NCBI GenBank assembly: GCA_937969495.1
Contig: CALBVY010000030.1
Coordinates: 1 to 64,000, forward strand
Origin: an uncultured Verrucomicrobiales bacterium
GTDB taxonomy: Bacteria; Verrucomicrobiota; Verrucomicrobiia; Verrucomicrobiales; Akkermansiaceae
DNA length: 64,000 nucleotides
Direction: 5' to 3'
The notes below the pieces were generated by a model. It worked only from the letters and a program-made list of their open reading frames with translations. It was not told the DNA's origin and searched no databases. Both the position numbers and the translations under genes were made by a program. Shown here in pieces: positions 48,044-58,031 of this stretch. Position 1 is the stretch's first letter, and each line of letters begins with the position of its first letter.

Positions 48044-50338
48044 CTATCTAGCGATGCGATAAAACTTCTTTAATTCTACTTTGCGATCACTCAATATCAT
48101 ACGATTTGCACTTCTCACTGCAGTGATATTGACTGGATCAAAATCCTCAAGATTCCCTGAAACCTCTACCGACCAGCCTACAGGGGAAACAGGCCATGAA
48201 AATTGTATTTCAGATCCTGCCAGGGTGAAGTCAACCACAGGCACCGACCACTTAGCTGCAAGCCAACGCTCTATTTTCTGACGCTCAGGAACGGTTAAAA
48301 GGCGATCATACACAATCAGCTCCGCTAAATCTCCAGTAAAAAATCCACGCGGATTCAGCAAGGCGGCATCAGCACCAAGGCGGATGTTTAAGCTATTAGA
48401 ATCACTTGTATTTCCTTCCGTCTGAAAGCCCTCAGCGGTGGTCAGCAGCTCACCATCACCATAGAGCTGAAGACTCGCATTTGCGAAATCGAATGCTCCA
48501 GTCCACTGCGTTATCTTCTCCGGGGACACTTTGCCACCATTGATCCGTTGATAGCTATCTCCATCTAGACGGCGACCATTTAGAGCCGCATCTCCAGAGC
48601 CTGCCAAACCAGTGCCAAAAGTATCGTAAAAGCTAAAACCTACGCGCGTGGATTCGCTACCCGTCCCTGTGGATACCATAAAAACCCGATGCGCTCTTGA
48701 GCTTGTTGTATCTGTGGGACGAGCCACGGCAAAGACCGTAGTGCCAGTTTTATTTCTAAGCATACCCAATGCCGCAGAATTAATATCCATAAAATCTCCC
48801 CCATCAAAATGCACAACTGAGAGCCCATTATATGCATCAGTGACTACAGCAGGTCTCGTCACCCCGCTCAACTGGATAGCACTAGCATTATGGGCACTGG
48901 ATTTATCCACCCACGTGGTATCATCTAAAAAATCACCCCCACTGATGAAGTCACCGTCCGGATCATTCCCATCTAGCCACAATACATTTCCTGCAATAGA
49001 GCGAGGATCACTTAAAAGTGGCGTAACTTCAGGATCGAGAAAAAGGAGATAGATCGTGCCAGTGCCACCAGCACCGCCGCCAACAGCTAGACAGAGGGTG
49101 CCATCATTGGCCAGATCTCCTAGCACTGCCAGTGCTCGTCCAAATCGACCAGCTGCGGGTAAAGAAAAAGGAATATCTCCCGATGTTTCACTCCAGCGAA
49201 TTTCCTGTTTCACCGTTCCATCGCTATTGAGGTAAATGACGTAAAGCTCACCAAAATCCGTTCCTCCAACATCACTTTTGTTTGCCGATGTAATAAGATC
49301 CGGCACACCGTCACCGTCAATATCACCTGGTGAGGTGACCGTATGACCAAAGTTATCATCCACTTCGAGTGTCGCCTGTAATCCTCCAGCTCCTTGCCCA
49401 ATTTTCTGCTTAGCCTTGACGGTAAAGTCAGCGTTTAACATCAAAATCCAAACCGCCCCCCTACCATCATCAGACGAAAATGCCGCCACCGCCAGATCTA
49501 GATTACCATCACCATCAATATCACCAAGGGGTGTGATATCACGTCCCCCGAACTGATCACCATTCACCAGTCCAGTTCCGAAACCTCCTGCTTCAGCACT
49601 AATTTTAACAGTCTTATCCGTAACAGCGCTACCATCAGAATTAAGCTGTAGAATAAAAATACTCCCACGATTGCGCCCCCCATCATCGGCCATGGCATTG
49701 GATACCGCTAGCGTCGGGGCACCATTAATCACACCCAGAAAGGTTGCCGATTCACCGAAGAAATCATCACTCACCAAGCTATGCCCAAGATTTCCAGTTG
49801 CGTTTGTTATCGGCTGCACAGCCTTCACTGTCCCATTGCGATTAAGAAAGGTAACAAAGACCGCACCACCATCGTCAGTAGCCCCTCCCCTCTTAGCCCC
49901 GATGGCAATATCCTGCACACTATCACCGTCCAGATCACCGATCATCGTCACCGCATACCCAAAAAACTGACCAGCATAGAGCGTCACCCCCGCTTCACTA
50001 AGCCCCCCTGATGTGGCAGAAATCTTCGTCCTCCCTTTCACCGAGCCATCAGCATTCATAAACAGGATATACACAGCACCCGCATCCTCCGCGCCGTCAT
50101 CATCAGAGCGTGCTCCGACGAGAAAATCAGGCACGCCATCGAGATCCAGATCACCGAGAGGATTAAAGTCCCGACCAAACCGATCTCCACTATCAAGAAC
50201 ATCTACAAACAAAGGATCACCCCCATCAATCACACTCACATAGCTAATACTAGGACTCACCTGCCCAAAGCTCAGACTAGGCTGAGCAGCAAAAAAAAGT
50301 GCCATACAGACAGAGACAAACTTCAAGTTCTTCAACAT
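48044..50338 (-). CDS. Secreted FG-GAP/integrin-alpha-like repeat protein with LamG-like domain
   Basis: Repeated GDxDGDGxxDLxxxx (LGDLDLDGVPDFLVGA, IGDLDGDSVQDIAIGA, LGDIDGDGNLDLAVAA, PGDIDGDGVPDLITSA); LWLDGNDPDG...LAELIVYDRLLTVPERQKIERWLAAKW. Confidence 0.85.
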   Translation of the reverse strand: MLKNLKFVSVCMALFFAAQPSLSFGQVSPSISYVSVIDGGDPLFVDVLDSGDRFGRDFNPLGDLDLDGVPDFLVGARSDDDGAEDAGAVYILFMNADGSVKGRTKISATSGGLSEAGVTLYAGQFFGYAVTMIGDLDGDSVQDIAIGAKRGGATDDGGAVFVTFLNRNGTVKAVQPITNATGNLGHSLVSDDFFGESATFLGVINGAPTLAVSNAMADDGGRNRGSIFILQLNSDGSAVTDKTVKISAEAGGFGTGLVNGDQFGGRDITPLGDIDGDGNLDLAVAAFSSDDGRGAVWILMLNADFTVKAKQKIGQGAGGLQATLEVDDNFGHTVTSPGDIDGDGVPDLITSANKSDVGGTDFGELYVIYLNSDGTVKQEIRWSETSGDIPFSLPAAGRFGRALAVLGDLANDGTLCLAVGGGAGGTGTIYLLFLDPEVTPLLSDPRSIAGNVLWLDGNDPDGDFISGGDFLDDTTWVDKSSAHNASAIQLSGVTRPAVVTDAYNGLSVVHFDGGDFMDINSAALGMLRNKTGTTVFAVARPTDTTSSRAHRVFMVSTGTGSESTRVGFSFYDTFGTGLAGSGDAALNGRRLDGDSYQRINGGKVSPEKITQWTGAFDFANASLQLYGDGELLTTAEGFQTEGNTSDSNSLNIRLGADAALLNPRGFFTGDLAELIVYDRLLTVPERQKIERWLAAKWSVPVVDFTLAGSEIQFSWPVSPVGWSVEVSGNLEDFDPVNITAVRSANRMILSDRKVELKKFYRIAR

Positions 50339-50407
50339 AGAGCATCTAACCTATGTAAAAGCCACAGGTTGCAATAAATCTCATCAATCTCGCACTTTTA
50401 CCCGTTC

Positions 50408-51304
50408 TTACCTGAGCCACTTCCACATCAGGCCATCGACAGGCCCCAGCAACCAAGCAAGTAAAAGAAGCACTCCACCGCAGACAACTACTGCCGCAGC
50501 CATGTCTGTATTAAACCAAACATGCAAATAAAGCCCACCAACTGCCGAGAGTAAGGCATGCAGACCTGCCAAAAACAACATAGCCTTCAATCGGCAAGAA
50601 CACAGATAAGCAGCAGCGCCTGGAAGGATCAACAGTGCGATAACAAGGATCGCTCCCACCGCCTGAAATGCCGCCACCACAATAAAGGACACCACAAACA
50701 TCAGACAATAATGAATCACCAATGGCTTGTAACCATAAGAGGCAGCAAGACCGGAATCAAACGAACTCAGGAGTAACACGCGATAAAAGATCACCATCAT
50801 CACCAGAGTAAGTAATGCAACTCCAGCCATCACCAGAATAGGCTGAGGCACCATAGTACCAAACATTTCCACATGGTGTTCTTCCAGTAAAAGCCCAAGC
50901 CGCCCATGCAGCACACAGTCGAGGTCAAGATCGACATTTTTACCCAGCATCGATTCCATCAACACCACGCCGAGGGCAAATAATGCAGTAAAAGAAATCC
51001 CCGTAGCGGCATCTTGTTTCACCCGCGTCTTACGGTGAATCAGCTCAATAAACACCGTAGAAGCTAGCCCCGCCAAGCCTGCACCTACAATCAACCAAGG
51101 TGAGGCAAGATCACCGATGAGAACAAAGGCAATCACCACTCCAGGAAACACACTGTGGCTGATCGCATCACCCGTCAGCGCCATGCGACGAAGAATCAAA
51201 AATGAGCCCATCTGTGAGCACGGCAATGCCACAAGAAACGCCATCAGCATCAGCCAGAAAGCACCGATACCTAGATTATCCCATGGAATGGTAAAATAAT
51301 TCAT
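50408..51304 (-). CDS. Metal (Mn/Zn/Fe) ABC transporter permease
   Basis: ABC-3 permease motifs: SFLILRRMALTGDAISHSVFPGVVIAF. ORF opens at 51355. Confidence 0.9.
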   Translation of the reverse strand: MNYFTIPWDNLGIGAFWLMLMAFLVALPCSQMGSFLILRRMALTGDAISHSVFPGVVIAFVLIGDLASPWLIVGAGLAGLASTVFIELIHRKTRVKQDAATGISFTALFALGVVLMESMLGKNVDLDLDCVLHGRLGLLLEEHHVEMFGTMVPQPILVMAGVALLTLVMMVIFYRVLLLSSFDSGLAASYGYKPLVIHYCLMFVVSFIVVAAFQAVGAILVIALLILPGAAAYLCSCRLKAMLFLAGLHALLSAVGGLYLHVWFNTDMAAAVVVCGGVLLLLAWLLGPVDGLMWKWLR

Positions 51305-51305
51305 A

Positions 51306-52616
51306 TTACGCAATAGGTGGCACGATAAGCTGAGGTTGAGGGATAGGCTTTCCATGAGGATCTAGCTCTGGGAAATCCAGATCCTGCTCAAGCTGCCTAA
51401 CGGTATTTACACCAAGAATATGTTCAATTTTCTCAGCATCCTCATGCACATGATCGTCTGCATAGTTCGCTTCATTAGTTAGATAAAGCTCCCAAAGACG
51501 ATGGTTACGGACCATCTCCATGGCTCGTTTCCAGCCAGGCGTGGTGAGACTCACAGCATGACCATCACTTGATAACTCCACAAATCCGTGACGTAAAAGT
51601 TCTGCACACTCCTTCCGCGCGTGATCTTCAGTATGCCGCCTCTTACGCGCTAGCTCGATGAGGCTCACATGATCATAAGAAAAACCACCAGCCTCTTGAA
51701 TCTGATAGATAGCCTTAAGCGTATTCTCACGGTGCACACGACGCCGACGCCTCACTTTACGGAAAAGCTTAGCCAACACACCATGCTGAGGTGCTAAAAA
51801 ATAAGTAGCCGCAAAGACCGCTGTAGCAGCCAAAGTAATCACTGGCCCTGTAGGCATACCATTGATATTCGCAGAGACCACACCTCCCACCACACCTGAG
51901 AACACTCCAAAGGCCATGGAGAGCAGCAGCATTTTACCAAATCTATCTGTTAGCAAATAAGCTGCCGCTGCTGGAGTAACCAACATCGCAGAAACTAACA
52001 CCACCCCTACCGCCTGGAGTGCCACGACAACAGAAAAAGTCAGTAGAAAATAGAACACCGCATTTAGAATCCGCACCGGATACCCTAAACCACGAGAAAA
52101 ACCCTCATCAAAACTTACAACCAAGAGAGGACGCTTGAGAATAAATACCACCGTGCAGAGGCATACTGTGGCAATGATCATCATGCGCAAATCATCTGCA
52201 TTGATCGCACCAATGTTCCCAAACAGAAAGTTCATCACACCCGCAGTGCTTTCCTGATTACGTGATTGCCACATGATCCCAAAGGCAAAAAAGAATGCCA
52301 GCACGATACCTAATGCAGTATCTGACTTCAGCCGTGTCGTTGCCATCATCGCGCGCACTAGCCCCGCACCCAGAACCCCCGCAGTGGCAGCACATAGAAA
52401 AATAAAAACTGGCGATCTCTCAGGACTATAGATCAGCCCAGCCACCACACCAGGGAGCACAGCATGAGAAATAGCATCCCCCATGAGCGCCATACGCCTC
52501 AACACCACAAAGCTACCTAACAATCCAGAGCCAGCACCTAATAAAACAGCAGCCAGAATCGCCTTCCCTGCACCAGTGGCAGGAATTAGAAAATCTAACA
52601 ATATCAAGAAATCCAC
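51306..52616 (-). CDS. Metal ABC transporter permease fused to C-terminal DtxR/MntR-like regulator domain
   Basis: N-term SFVVLRRMALMGDAISHAVLPGVVAG; C-term HVSLIELARKRRHTEDHARKECAELLRHGFVELSSDG...VRNHRLWELYLTNEANYADDHVHEDAEKIEHIL...FPELDPHGKPIP. Confidence 0.9.
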   Translation of the reverse strand: MDFLILLDFLIPATGAGKAILAAVLLGAGSGLLGSFVVLRRMALMGDAISHAVLPGVVAGLIYSPERSPVFIFLCAATAGVLGAGLVRAMMATTRLKSDTALGIVLAFFFAFGIMWQSRNQESTAGVMNFLFGNIGAINADDLRMMIIATVCLCTVVFILKRPLLVVSFDEGFSRGLGYPVRILNAVFYFLLTFSVVVALQAVGVVLVSAMLVTPAAAAYLLTDRFGKMLLLSMAFGVFSGVVGGVVSANINGMPTGPVITLAATAVFAATYFLAPQHGVLAKLFRKVRRRRRVHRENTLKAIYQIQEAGGFSYDHVSLIELARKRRHTEDHARKECAELLRHGFVELSSDGHAVSLTTPGWKRAMEMVRNHRLWELYLTNEANYADDHVHEDAEKIEHILGVNTVRQLEQDLDFPELDPHGKPIPQPQLIVPPIA

Positions 52617-52628
52617 AATCTAAGGAGT

Positions 52629-53381
52629 CTAAAATTTTGCAGCATGATCCGCCACTTCACTGAGAATCGTCAATCGACCGCCGTATGTTTTCTGGAGTAG
52701 CTCTGGAGTAAACACCTCCTTCACATCACCAAAGGCAACCAGACGCATATTCAACAGGAGCAGTTTATCAAAGTACTCACTAGCAGACTGTAAGTCATGA
52801 TGCACTACAAGCACAGTTTTACCACGTTCACGCATCTCTTTAAGCAGTTCAATAATAGCAGCTTCCGTAGCGGCATCCACTCCAGCAAAAGGTTCATCCA
52901 TAAGATAAAGATCACTATCTTGAGCAAGTGCTCGGGCAAGAAACACACGCTGCTGCTGACCTCCACTTAGGTTCCCTATCTGACGATTTGCATACGGCAG
53001 CATCCCTACTTTTTCCAGAGCCTCCTGAGCCTGCAGCTTCTCCTTTTTCCCCGGTCTACGGAAAAGACCTAATCGGCCATAAGTCCCCATCAAGGCTACA
53101 TCCATTACCGTCACTGGAAAATCCCAGTCCACACTCTCACGCTGCGGCACATAGCCTACGCGGTGCAGATTCTCTTTCAGCGGCGTACCAAAGACCTTTA
53201 CCCAGCCACCTGACGAGGGAACCACTCCCATGATGGACTTGATTAACGTGGATTTCCCCGCTCCATTCGGTCCGACGATGCCAACCAGACTACCCTCCGG
53301 CACCGTGACATCAATACCGTAGAGCACCGGGCGCTTGTGATAGGTTACGGTGAGGTCATGTGTTTCTAGAGCGATTGCCAT
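52629..53381 (-). CDS. Metal ABC transporter ATP-binding protein
   Basis: GIVGPNGAGKSTLIKSIMG, LSGGQQQRVFLARALAQ, YLMDEPFAGVD. Confidence 0.95.
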   Translation of the reverse strand: MAIALETHDLTVTYHKRPVLYGIDVTVPEGSLVGIVGPNGAGKSTLIKSIMGVVPSSGGWVKVFGTPLKENLHRVGYVPQRESVDWDFPVTVMDVALMGTYGRLGLFRRPGKKEKLQAQEALEKVGMLPYANRQIGNLSGGQQQRVFLARALAQDSDLYLMDEPFAGVDAATEAAIIELLKEMRERGKTVLVVHHDLQSASEYFDKLLLLNMRLVAFGDVKEVFTPELLQKTYGGRLTILSEVADHAAKF

Positions 53382-53404
53382 AGTCTTTTCTCTTTCTCAC
53401 TCAA

Positions 53405-54373
53405 TTACTTCAGCCCCTCAACAATGGCATTCACGTTATGCTTCATCATTCCGATATACGTCCCTCTATCATAGCTCTCGCCATTGCGTTCAACCACGTC
53501 ACCTGGCTTACCCATAGCATCTGAAAATAGCTTATCCTCACTCACCTCCACCTTAGCTTCATCGGCTACGGCTTGGATCCCCTTGGCATTGACGCTCGAT
53601 TCTGGAAAGATCATCTTAAGCTGCCGTTGTTGAATAAAACGCACAAGGTCTGCCCGGTCCTTCAGGCCAGCTTCAGAGTTCGTTGATACTCCCTGTAAAC
53701 CTCGCACTTCAAATCCATAAGCATTACCAAGGTAGAAAAAGGCATCGTGACTTGTAACTAACACCCTCTGCCCCTGTGGCACTTCTGTCATACGCTTCTT
53801 TGTCCATGCATGTAATTCTAGAAGCTCTTGCCGATATATCTCTGCTCGTTTTTTATAACCCTCTGCACCGTCAGGATCTTGTTCAGAAAGTGTCGCTACC
53901 ACCACATTCAAACAATATGCCCATAGCTCTGGATTCCCCCAGACGTGCGGATCATAATAGCCTACAAACTCCTCTGCTGGCTTCAGCAGCATCTCCTTAG
54001 GGATACCATCCGTCACCGCAAAGGTATCCTTTTTATCAGCTGCTCGTTTTTCTAAAATTTCCTGCATCTTCCCCTCCAGATGAAGACCGCTGTAGAAGAC
54101 CATATCTGCTTTTTTTAACGCCGCTGATGCTGCGGATGTCACTTGAAAACTATGTGGATCAACATTCGGCCCCATCAGCCCAATAACAGATACTCGCTCC
54201 CCTCCTACAGCCTTGACCATGTCTGTAACCATCGTCGAGGTCGTTACTGCTCGCACCTCAGCACCTTCTGAAAAACCCTCACTCCCCCCAGCTGGCTCAT
54301 TGTTTAATAACCAGACCAGACCTCCAGCAAAGGCTCCGAGAACAATAACTATTCCGATGACTTTTTTGATCAT
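53405..54373 (-). CDS. Metal ABC transporter substrate-binding protein (ZnuA/TroA-like)
   Basis: GLMGPNVDPHSFQVT, YYDPHVWGNPELWA, LVTSHDAFFYLGNAYGFEVRGLQGVST. Confidence 0.94.
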   Translation of the reverse strand: MIKKVIGIVIVLGAFAGGLVWLLNNEPAGGSEGFSEGAEVRAVTTSTMVTDMVKAVGGERVSVIGLMGPNVDPHSFQVTSAASAALKKADMVFYSGLHLEGKMQEILEKRAADKKDTFAVTDGIPKEMLLKPAEEFVGYYDPHVWGNPELWAYCLNVVVATLSEQDPDGAEGYKKRAEIYRQELLELHAWTKKRMTEVPQGQRVLVTSHDAFFYLGNAYGFEVRGLQGVSTNSEAGLKDRADLVRFIQQRQLKMIFPESSVNAKGIQAVADEAKVEVSEDKLFSDAMGKPGDVVERNGESYDRGTYIGMMKHNVNAIVEGLK

Positions 54374-54414
54374 GTCCGCTTACTAGACTTACGCACAGCT
54401 AATGTCAACCCGAT

Positions 54415-54432
54415 AATTAGCCTAGGCTAATT
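54415..54432. promoter_or_regulatory. 18-bp perfect palindrome AATTAGCCTAGGCTAATT, candidate DtxR/MntR-family operator
   Basis: Self-complementary; 42 bp upstream of the first gene of the metal ABC operon. Confidence 0.7.
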
Positions 54433-54472
54433 TTTATTGCCGTAGTGTATAATCGAGTGAAGAAACCAATAA

Positions 54473-55243
54473 CTAGACCTCTTTTCTAGTAAAGACCCAG
54501 CTGACGTCATCACTGAGATTTTTATCATAGGCGTAGCCACCACCATTGAACTTCTTAAGCCCTGCAGGAGTGGATATGTCTTTCTGGATAGCCCAGGCTG
54601 CCATTTGGCCGCGTGCTTTTTTAGCGTAGAAAGAGATCACCTTGTATTTCCCATTTTTCCAATTTTTGAAAACGGGAGTAATCACCGGAGATTTTAGCTC
54701 CTTGGTTTTGACAGCGGAGAAGTATTCATTGGATGCTAGATTGATCACGGCATCTTTTTCTCCTTGGAGATCTTGATTAAGACTTTCTGTTAGCAAGCTA
54801 CCCCAGAAATGATAGAGGTTACTACCACGCTCGGTGGGGATTTTTTTCCCCATCTCAAGGCGATAAGGTAACATCAGATCAAGAGGTCGCAGGACACCGT
54901 AAAGACCAGAGAGGATACGGAGCGACTTCTGCGCCACGGTGAAATCTTCCTTTTTCCACTCTTCTACAGCTAACCCCTGATAGACGTCACCCTTAAAGGC
55001 AAAAATGGAGGGGCGTCCTTCTGGCTTGCTATAATCTGTGCGCCATTGGTCAAAGCGCTCAGCATTCAGTTCCGCCAGCTTACTGGAGATGCCCATGAGC
55101 TTCTCCAGATCAGCTGGCGTCATTTTTTTCATGATCGCAGCAAGCTCCGCGGAGTGCTCTAGAAAACGAGGCATCGTCGCGCGGACAGATGGGATCTCAG
55201 AATCGTAATCGAGAGTTTTCGCAGGAGAGAGCAGGTAGATCAT
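54473..55243 (-). CDS. yaaA: YaaA family peroxide-stress protein
   Basis: MIYLLSPAKTLDY, RPSIFAFKGDVYQGL, LRILSGLYGVLRPLDLMLPYRLEMG, VISFYAKKARGQMAAW. Confidence 0.95.
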   Translation of the reverse strand: MIYLLSPAKTLDYDSEIPSVRATMPRFLEHSAELAAIMKKMTPADLEKLMGISSKLAELNAERFDQWRTDYSKPEGRPSIFAFKGDVYQGLAVEEWKKEDFTVAQKSLRILSGLYGVLRPLDLMLPYRLEMGKKIPTERGSNLYHFWGSLLTESLNQDLQGEKDAVINLASNEYFSAVKTKELKSPVITPVFKNWKNGKYKVISFYAKKARGQMAAWAIQKDISTPAGLKKFNGGGYAYDKNLSDDVSWVFTRKEV

Positions 55244-55264
55244 GTTCAGTTGTCTGGAAGTGAG

Positions 55265-55768
55265 TTAGGAAGCGTTCTTCCAATCCGTGATACGGTCTGC
55301 ATGAGCCGCAAAAAGAGCATCCGTGCTGTCTTTGATTTCAATGCTCTCAATGGTATCACCCTGCGCAATAGCATCGACCACATCTTGCCCATCAGTCACT
55401 TCACCAAAGACGGTATGCTTACCATCGAGGTGAGGAGTGGGGCCGTGAGTGATAAAGAACTGAGAGCCATTGGTGTTTGGCCCAGCATTTGCCATGGATA
55501 GGATACCAGCTTTGTCGTGTTTAAGGTGTGGTTTACACTCACACTCAAACTTGTAACCAGGGCCACCCATACCTGTTCCAGTAGGGTCACCACCCTGAAT
55601 CATAAAGTTGGCAATCACACGGTGGAATACAAGGCCGTCATAAAATCCACGACTAGCAAGGCTGAGGAAACTCGCGCAAGTCACCTGAGCATCAGCCGCA
55701 AACATGCGGATGTTGATGGCTCCCTTGCTGGTTTTCATAGTAATGTTAATGTCTGTAATATCGCTCAT
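55265..55768 (-). CDS. Peptidyl-prolyl cis-trans isomerase, cyclophilin type
   Basis: [61 protein letters not shown]. Confidence 0.96.
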   Translation of the reverse strand: MSDITDINITMKTSKGAINIRMFAADAQVTCASFLSLASRGFYDGLVFHRVIANFMIQGGDPTGTGMGGPGYKFECECKPHLKHDKAGILSMANAGPNTNGSQFFITHGPTPHLDGKHTVFGEVTDGQDVVDAIAQGDTIESIEIKDSTDALFAAHADRITDWKNAS

Positions 55769-55926
55769 TTCGTGGGTAGAAAAACATGGATCAGAAGGAT
55801 TGCACGGATTTTTTTATCGGATATGGCAAATACCTTCACAACGCGCTCACTGAAGCTTGTTGACGAATAACGTCAGCTGGGGCAATTTTTCGCTAAGACT
55901 CTTCATTACGTCAACGTATCACCATC

Positions 55927-57090
55927 ATGCAAGGCAAGGACTTCGATATCAGAATTAGTCACACCCACCGTATCCGCTTTACACGTGATACCTTTGCGAT
56001 CGATAGCCGCTTGCTCATTGATCTCCTAGAAACCAACGGCCATGCCAAGTTACTAGTGTTTATCGATAGCGGTGTGGCGGATGAATTCCCTGATCTTAAG
56101 ACACGTATTGGTGCATATCTTGATCGTATGCCCGGCTTTCACTCCAAGGGGGTAATCATCCAGACTGGCGGAGAAAGCTGCAAACGTAATGCCAATACAC
56201 TGCAAGCCGCATGGGATGCCATCGAAGAAGCAGGGATTGATCGGCACTCATACATTCTATGTATCGGTGGTGGCGCCTACCTGGATGCCATCGGCTTTGC
56301 CGCAGCCACCGCACACCGAGGCATCAGATTCGTTAGATTCCCCACTACCTGCCTTTCTCAAGACGATAGTGGCGTAGGTGTCAAAAATGGCATTAATGCG
56401 TATGGGAAAAAAAACTTCCTCGGCACATTCGCCGTACCCTACGCCGTGGTAAATGACTTCACCTTCCTACACGGTCAGCCAGAAACAGAGCGGCGCGCAG
56501 GATTAGTAGAGGCCGTTAAGGTAGCGCTAGTCAAAGACGCTGCATTTTTCCACTGGATCGAAGACAATGCTGAGGGACTCTCTAAACTCAGAACACATAC
56601 TTTAGAAGAAGCCGTAGAACGCTCCGCCCTCCTCCACGCCTCACACATCGCCTACGGAGGTGATGCTTTTGAAACTGGAAACTCTCGTCCATTAGACTTC
56701 GGTCACTGGGCCGCGCATAAAATGGAACAACTCACAGACTTCGCCCTCAGCCATGCTGATGCTGTAGGCGTGGGAGTTGCGTTAGATACTGTTTACTCAT
56801 GGAAAACGGGCCGATTAGATGAAGCCTCCGCAATGCGGATTCTTAAGGTATTAAAAATATTAAAACTCGAGATTTGGCACCCAGCTCTAGAGCACAAAAC
56901 AGCCCATGGAAAACGCGCTGTATTCCTTGGCCTCGAAGAATTCCGCGAGCATCTCGGCGGCGAACTCACAGTGCTTCTGCTCAAAGAAATCGGCAAGGGT
57001 GAGGATGTGCATACGATGGACACAAACCTGCTAGAGGAATGCATAAACTGGTTAGAATCCTCGCACGCATCCACCCCCATAGTCAACTAA
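55927..57090 (+). CDS. Dehydroquinate synthase-like sugar phosphate cyclase, non-canonical (possibly EboD-like)
   Basis: GGGAYLDAIGFAAATAHRGIRFVRFPTTCLSQDDSGVGVKNGINAYGKKNFLGTFAVPYAVVNDFTFL; GLVEAVKVALVKDAAFF. Confidence 0.82.
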   Translation: MQGKDFDIRISHTHRIRFTRDTFAIDSRLLIDLLETNGHAKLLVFIDSGVADEFPDLKTRIGAYLDRMPGFHSKGVIIQTGGESCKRNANTLQAAWDAIEEAGIDRHSYILCIGGGAYLDAIGFAAATAHRGIRFVRFPTTCLSQDDSGVGVKNGINAYGKKNFLGTFAVPYAVVNDFTFLHGQPETERRAGLVEAVKVALVKDAAFFHWIEDNAEGLSKLRTHTLEEAVERSALLHASHIAYGGDAFETGNSRPLDFGHWAAHKMEQLTDFALSHADAVGVGVALDTVYSWKTGRLDEASAMRILKVLKILKLEIWHPALEHKTAHGKRAVFLGLEEFREHLGGELTVLLLKEIGKGEDVHTMDTNLLEECINWLESSHASTPIVN

Positions 57091-57181
57091 GGCTCACGCG
57101 CCACTCTCTTTTCCAACTCCGATGAGGCATTGAATTTCAATTTGAAGAACCAGCGGAACCCCTCCAAATTTAAAGGCATAT

Positions 57182-58027
57182 TCAAGACCTAATCCACTGC
57201 TCATACAGTGTAGCAATACGCGTTGTAACACTACCTGGACAAACAATAGCCGAACCTAACAAGTTAGCAGCCTGCACCTCTCTCGCACTACTTGTAATAA
57301 ACATTTCATCAGCTAACAAGAGATCTCCTTCACTGAGATCACATTCCTCAGCAGGGATACCATTTTCAGCACATAGCTTAAGAACCACTGCACGTGTCAC
57401 ACCTGGTAGACAACCACTACTTAGTGAAGGAGTAAACACTCCACCTCCCTTGACCAGAAACAGATTAGACATCGAGCATTCACAGAGATTACCGCTCGTA
57501 TTTAACATCAGCGCCTCATCTCCACCGGCTTTAACCGCGTAGCGATACGCCATAACATTCTCCGCATAAGAAGCGGCCTTCACCCCTGCTAGAGCCCCAT
57601 GCTCATTACACCGCATAGGCACTTTTACCAGCAAAGCAAAAGCTGCCGCAGACGGCTGAGAAACAGCGGATATCATCAGGGTGTTACTCACCTGTGGTGA
57701 GACTTCTCTAGCGGTGAGAGCATGCTCACCAGCACCTAGTGAAATACGCACTCTCACTCGTTCATCATCGCATAGGCGGTTGACCTTAATCACCTGCTGC
57801 ACCGCATCAGCCATAGCCTTTTGCTCTGGAACTTCCATCTGCATCAGACCAGCAGCAGAGCGGAGCCTCACATAATGATTCTCAAATGTAGGGCAGACTC
57901 CACGGTAAGCGATCAATGTTTCAAACACTCCTAACCCTACCGATACCCCTAAGTTAAATGGAGACAAACGCACTTCATCATGCGCCACCAAAGCCCCATC
58001 AATCCATACCATGTTATTATAATTCAT
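57182..58027 (-). CDS. Class IV aminotransferase (aminodeoxychorismate lyase/BCAT-like)
   Basis: VWIDGALVAHDEVRLSPFNLGVSVGLGVFET, LNTSGNLCECSMSNLFLVKGGGVFTPSLSSGCLPGVTR. Confidence 0.88.
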   Translation of the reverse strand: MNYNNMVWIDGALVAHDEVRLSPFNLGVSVGLGVFETLIAYRGVCPTFENHYVRLRSAAGLMQMEVPEQKAMADAVQQVIKVNRLCDDERVRVRISLGAGEHALTAREVSPQVSNTLMISAVSQPSAAAFALLVKVPMRCNEHGALAGVKAASYAENVMAYRYAVKAGGDEALMLNTSGNLCECSMSNLFLVKGGGVFTPSLSSGCLPGVTRAVVLKLCAENGIPAEECDLSEGDLLLADEMFITSSAREVQAANLLGSAIVCPGSVTTRIATLYEQWIRS

Positions 58028-58031
58028 GATT

